Assembly (NCBI GenBank): GCA_002483445.1
Contig: DLHY01000037.1
Location: forward strand, 10,666-74,665
DNA length: 64,000 bases
DNA from: Blastocatellia bacterium UBA7656
GTDB lineage: Bacteria > Acidobacteriota > Blastocatellia > UBA7656
Reading direction: 5' to 3'
The position numbers and the translations under genes were made by a program. Below the pieces are notes generated by a model, which ran no database searches, was not told the origin of the DNA, and saw nothing but the letters and a program-made list of their open reading frames with translations. This document shows, piece by piece, positions 60,787-64,000 of the stretch (the first letter of the stretch is position 1; the number at the start of each line of letters is the position of its first letter).

Positions 60787-61149
60787 TTATCCTCTTACTA
60801 CAGTCGAGAGCAGCGCCCGACGACTCATCGATATCGCGGTCGCGCTCACGCAAAGACCCAGCACGATGGCGAATTCGCCGAGGCTGGCTTTGTTCACCAT
60901 TCCTGCAACAATGCCGAATGCTGTTATGACTATGTTCGTCCCGATGCACACTCTCCTCAGCCCCGGCGCAAGCAAACCATATCTATGATTCAGAAGATTG
61001 AGAGCGCCTGTCAGCGACATGGCTATTCCGCCGCTGAAAAACCACAGCGCAGCGCCTGTCAGCGAGGCAAAGAAACGCAGAGTCGCAAGCATGTGAACCA
61101 ATCCCAGAATCACTATGCCCCAGCCGATGAAAAGGTAGACTCGCTTCAT
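60787..61149 (-). CDS. Small four-helix membrane protein
   Basis: 120 residues from ATG 61149 (MKRVYLFIGWGIVILGLVHMLATLRFF), chosen because CGGGAGGAGAGGAT precedes it. Four hydrophobic helices follow, including LTGAALWFFSGGIAMSLTGALNLL, RRVCIGTNIVITAFGIVAGM and FAIVLGLCVSATAISM. The His in LGLVHMLATLRFF and the overall pattern are seen in small uncharacterised membrane proteins of several phyla. No function can be assigned. It is isolated between the relic and the last ADOP gene. Confidence 0.75.
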   Translation of the reverse strand: MKRVYLFIGWGIVILGLVHMLATLRFFASLTGAALWFFSGGIAMSLTGALNLLNHRYGLLAPGLRRVCIGTNIVITAFGIVAGMVNKASLGEFAIVLGLCVSATAISMSRRALLSTVVRG

Positions 61150-61382
61150 ATCCTCTCCTCCCGATGAAGAGCCGCACGGTTGCCTGTCAAAATGACATTG
61201 TAACGAACGCGGGAGAATGCGCAAATCATTCGCGATTATGGGAAATCCGTATCCCGGAATCGAACATTTGAATCAGCCGTATCGATCAATGCCGACAAAT
61301 CAAATCCACTCATTCAAGCAATTAACTTTTTCTCCATCCCGGCACAGAGTTTGGTTATCACTCCAGAGATCGGTTTCATAGG

Positions 61383-61535
61383 AGTCGCCCGGTAGAACAG
61401 GCTGGCAGCCTGTTGACGCGCGGAAAGTACGAAAAGTGGAGAAGCAGCAGGCTGGCAGCCTACTGTACCTGTTCGGAAACAGGTGACAACTCCAAATAAC
61501 GGACTCCAGACTTCAGACTCTGGACTCCAGACTTT
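61383..61535 (-). repeat. Twin-palindrome element followed by heptamer array
   Basis: GAACAGGCTGGCAGCCTGTT (61395-61414) and CAGCAGGCTGGCAGCCTACTG (61445-61465) are separated by CGCGCGGAAAGTACGAAAAG, the reverse complement of the central part of the 17344-17447 element. GGACTCC, AGACTTC, AGACTCT, GGACTCC, AGACTTT (61501-61535) follow. The rest of the 61150-61551 spacer shows no gene. Confidence 0.8.
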
Positions 61536-61551
61536 TACGGAGGAGAGATTG

Positions 61552-63975
61552 ATGGAAACTTTTTTTCAGGACGTAAGATTCGGGTTGCGAATGCTCACGA
61601 AAAGGCCCGCCTTCACGCTCATCGCCGCCCTCGCCCTCGCCTTAGGCATAGGAGCCAACAGCGCGATATTCACCGTCGTCAATGCCGTTTTGCTTCGTCC
61701 ACTTCCCTACGCCGAGGCTGAAAGACTCGTGTGGATATGGGGAACCAACCCTGCAAACAACGTCGCGGAAGAAACCGCTTCGGCTCCCGATTACGCCGAC
61801 TGGAAAAGGTTCTCGCAGAGCTTCGAAGCGATGGGAGCCTTCGCGCGAACGTCGGTGATACTGACCGGAGAGGGCGAGCCTGAGCGCGCGCTCGGCGGTA
61901 TGGTGACCGACGGCTTTTTCTCTGTGCTTGGCGCGCAGACCAAACTTGGCCGCACGTTCACCCCCGAAGAAGACATTCCGAACGCCGAGCGAGTGGTCAT
62001 CATCAGCGAAGGATTGTGGCAAAGAAAATTCGGCTCCGATCCGCAGATCATCGGAAAAGCAATCACCATCAATGGCAATCCCACGACTATCGTCGGAGTC
62101 CTCCCCTCTGAGTTTCGCAATCCGCGACCCGATGCCCCGCACTCGGATTTGTGGATGCCCTTCCGCCTCGACTACGCGCAGCCCGGAACTCGCAGGTCTG
62201 ATTACCTCGGCGTCATCGCGCGACTGAGGGCCGGAGTTTCAATCGATCAGGCTCAGGCAGAGATGAATCAGATAGCCGCCAGTCTCGCCGAGCAGTACCC
62301 GGCGACCAACGCAAGCTGGGGCGTGAAGGTCATCCCGCTTCACGAAAGATTCGTCGGCAATATTCGACTCAATGTTTTATTCCTGATGGTCGCCGTCGGT
62401 CTTCTGCTCCTGATCGCCTGCGCGAACGTCGCCAATCTCCTGCTCGCGCGCGCCGCCACGAGAAGAAAAGAGATAGCCATTCGCGCAGCACTCGGCGCGC
62501 GACGCGGACGAGTCATACGCCAGTTGCTCACCGAAAGCGTGATGCTCTCGATTGTAGGCGGAGCCGCGGGACTTGGGCTTGCCGTGTGGGGCATCGATGT
62601 TCTGATTTCCTTCAGCCCCGCCGATCTTCCCCGACTCGATTCGATAAGCCTCGATGCGCGAGTCGTAATCTTCACGCTCGTCGTGTCAATCGTAACAGGA
62701 ATCCTGTTCGGACTTGCGCCTGCCATTCAAGCTTCTTCCACTCATCTCGGCGAATGCCTCAAGGAAGGAGGGCGCGACTCGGCTCAGTCGGGCGGGCATA
62801 TTTTGCGCAACACGCTCGCGGCTGCCGAGATCGCAATCGCGCTCGTGTTGCTGATAAGCGCGGGACTCGTTGCGCGCAGTTTCGCCAAGCTTCAAAAAGT
62901 CGATCCCGGCTTCAGCCCGGAGGGAGTGCTGACGGCTCAGATTCAGCTTCCGCGAACCCGATACGGCCAAGCGCAGCAGATGTCCGCCTTTTACAATCAA
63001 CTAATCGAAAGAGTCTCGGCGCTTCCCGGCATAGAAGCCTGCGGGCTGATAGATGCTCTCCCGATGAGCGGCAACAGCAATGCTCTGGCATTCGTCATCG
63101 AGGGTCGCCCGCCCCTGCCTCCCGATCAGTTTCAGGATACGGAAGCTTACCTGGCAGGCTCGGATTACTTTCGCGTCATGAACATCCCCTTAAAACGCGG
63201 TCGCCTGTTCTCCAGCGAGGATCGCGCCGGCGGGCCGCTCGCGGCAGTGATAAATGAAACATTCGCGCAGCGATACTTTCCTGACGAAGACCCGCTGGGC
63301 CGCAAAATCAATTTGGCCGATCCGCAGACGAGTCCGTGGACCACGATAGTCGGCATAGTGGGCGATGTGCGCCATGAAGCCATGGGTCAGGAACCTTATC
63401 CGCAGATGTACGCGGCTTCGACGCAAATCCCCTCGCGCGGCGCGACTCTGGTTATGAAAACCGAATCCGATCCTTCAAGTCTCATCTCAGCCGTCCGCTC
63501 CGAAATCCGCGGCCTCGACGCGGAGCTTCCGCTCTACAACATCCGCTCGATGGAGCAACTGATCAGAGAATCGATGGCGCGGCCCCGGTTCAACACATTT
63601 CTGATCGCTCTGTTCGCCGCGCTCGCTCTGCTGCTCGCCTCGGTAGGAATTTACGGCGTGATGAGTTATTCGGTCACCCAGCGCACGCACGAGATAGGCG
63701 TGAGAATGGCTCTGGGAGCCGCTTCGACCGATATCACCAAAATGATCGTGGCACATGGACTCAAGGTCTCGCTTGCCGGAGTGGCGGTCGGGCTTGCGGC
63801 CTCTTTCGGATTGACGCGATTGATGAAGAGTCTGCTTTACGGCGTGAGCGCGACCGACCCGCTCGTCTTCACAGCCATTGCCGCGCTGCTCACCTGTGTG
63901 GCGATGGCGGCCTGTTACATCCCGGCACGTCGGGCCACGCGAGTAGATCCGATGGTTGCGCTCAGATATGAATGA
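61552..63975 (+). CDS. ADOP-type MacB/FtsX permease (seventh, no prefix domain)
   Basis: 807 residues from ATG 61552 (METFFQDVRFGLRMLTKRPAFTLIAALALALGIGANSAIF), preceded by CGGAGGAGAGATTG. An earlier in-frame ATG at 61483 would translate heptamer repeats (LQTSDSGLQTF) and is rejected. The duplicated helix, MacB and FtsX architecture is complete, ending YIPARRATRVDPMVALRYE. Like the first array member it lacks the prefix domain and lies apart from the PadR operon. It aligns best with ADOP1 at its start and end, so the two may form a separate subgroup. Confidence 0.92.
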   Translation: METFFQDVRFGLRMLTKRPAFTLIAALALALGIGANSAIFTVVNAVLLRPLPYAEAERLVWIWGTNPANNVAEETASAPDYADWKRFSQSFEAMGAFARTSVILTGEGEPERALGGMVTDGFFSVLGAQTKLGRTFTPEEDIPNAERVVIISEGLWQRKFGSDPQIIGKAITINGNPTTIVGVLPSEFRNPRPDAPHSDLWMPFRLDYAQPGTRRSDYLGVIARLRAGVSIDQAQAEMNQIAASLAEQYPATNASWGVKVIPLHERFVGNIRLNVLFLMVAVGLLLLIACANVANLLLARAATRRKEIAIRAALGARRGRVIRQLLTESVMLSIVGGAAGLGLAVWGIDVLISFSPADLPRLDSISLDARVVIFTLVVSIVTGILFGLAPAIQASSTHLGECLKEGGRDSAQSGGHILRNTLAAAEIAIALVLLISAGLVARSFAKLQKVDPGFSPEGVLTAQIQLPRTRYGQAQQMSAFYNQLIERVSALPGIEACGLIDALPMSGNSNALAFVIEGRPPLPPDQFQDTEAYLAGSDYFRVMNIPLKRGRLFSSEDRAGGPLAAVINETFAQRYFPDEDPLGRKINLADPQTSPWTTIVGIVGDVRHEAMGQEPYPQMYAASTQIPSRGATLVMKTESDPSSLISAVRSEIRGLDAELPLYNIRSMEQLIRESMARPRFNTFLIALFAALALLLASVGIYGVMSYSVTQRTHEIGVRMALGAASTDITKMIVAHGLKVSLAGVAVGLAASFGLTRLMKSLLYGVSATDPLVFTAIAALLTCVAMAACYIPARRATRVDPMVALRYE

Positions 63976-64000
63976 GAGACTGATGTTACGCAGTCATTGA

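Noticed and set aside
61483..61551. Upstream ATG of ADOP7
   Set aside because: It would translate heptamer repeats, and the ATG at 61552 has CGGAGGAG and matches the start of ADOP1.

Overview
The window reads as chromosome of an Acidobacteriota bacterium, most likely class Blastocatellia. This is an inference from family content: seven long MacB/FtsX-like permeases of the ADOP type, six of them (with a PadR regulator) within about 18 kb, a VWFA-related protein of the acidobacterial type, and a CadC-like winged-helix/TPR transmembrane regulator. A Gram-negative envelope is indicated by lnt, lptB, an LptC/LptA-like giant protein and a 712-residue beta-barrel. I saw no tRNA, rRNA, CRISPR array or complete transposase.

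Layout. 1-1701: a lipoprotein gene cut by the window edge, and prfB with an intact +1 programmed frameshift. 1.9-9.1 kb: a winged-helix/TPR regulator divergent from four exported-protein genes (CARDB protein, two-repeat beta protein, outer-membrane barrel, Ig-like protein). 9.5-12.1 kb: lnt and lipA, overlapping by ATGA. A copy of the lnt-end/prfB-start junction lies on each side of the regulator/exported-protein block, so the block looks inserted between formerly adjacent lnt and prfB. 12.1-13.5 kb: hicBA, a palindromic element, an orphan antitoxin and a coiled-coil protein. 13.6-17.3 kb: a P-type calcium ATPase and a baeRF-type protein. 17.7-20.6 kb: Uma2 nuclease, recJ, and an antitoxin with a 13-codon VapC stump. 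20.7-27.7 kb: an LptC/A-like protein, lptB, rpoN, hpf, rapZ and PTS EIIA. 27.7-29.8 kb: oppD/oppF-type ATPases. 30-39.5 kb: a NYN-domain protein with a repetitive tail, small exported proteins, a cyclophilin lipoprotein, an MFS carrier, a PPC-domain protein, a VWFA protein and a TPR protein. 39.9-58.3 kb: the ADOP permease array with PadR, interrupted by a PQQ-propeller gene. 58.4-64 kb: serine dehydratase, a methyltransferase relic, a small membrane protein and a seventh ADOP permease.

Three sequence-level patterns cut across the genes. (1) Almost every larger intergenic space carries tandem 7-bp words, different in each place and often as inverted pairs. They resemble the heptanucleotide STRR repeats known from cyanobacteria and twice run into coding sequence, giving odd protein tails. 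(2) A roughly 100-bp element with two palindromes recurs at least four times, plus partial copies. One edge (TCTGAGGAG or CGGAGGAG) forms the ribosome-binding site of the next gene. (3) The five ADOP genes with an N-terminal prefix domain all keep an in-frame AATCGGAGG plus ATG at the prefix/permease border, suggesting a second internal start.

The best candidates for undescribed biology are the inserted regulator/exported-protein block with its 11-bp-phased operator-like array, the repeat element that supplies Shine-Dalgarno sequences, and the dual-start ADOP genes.
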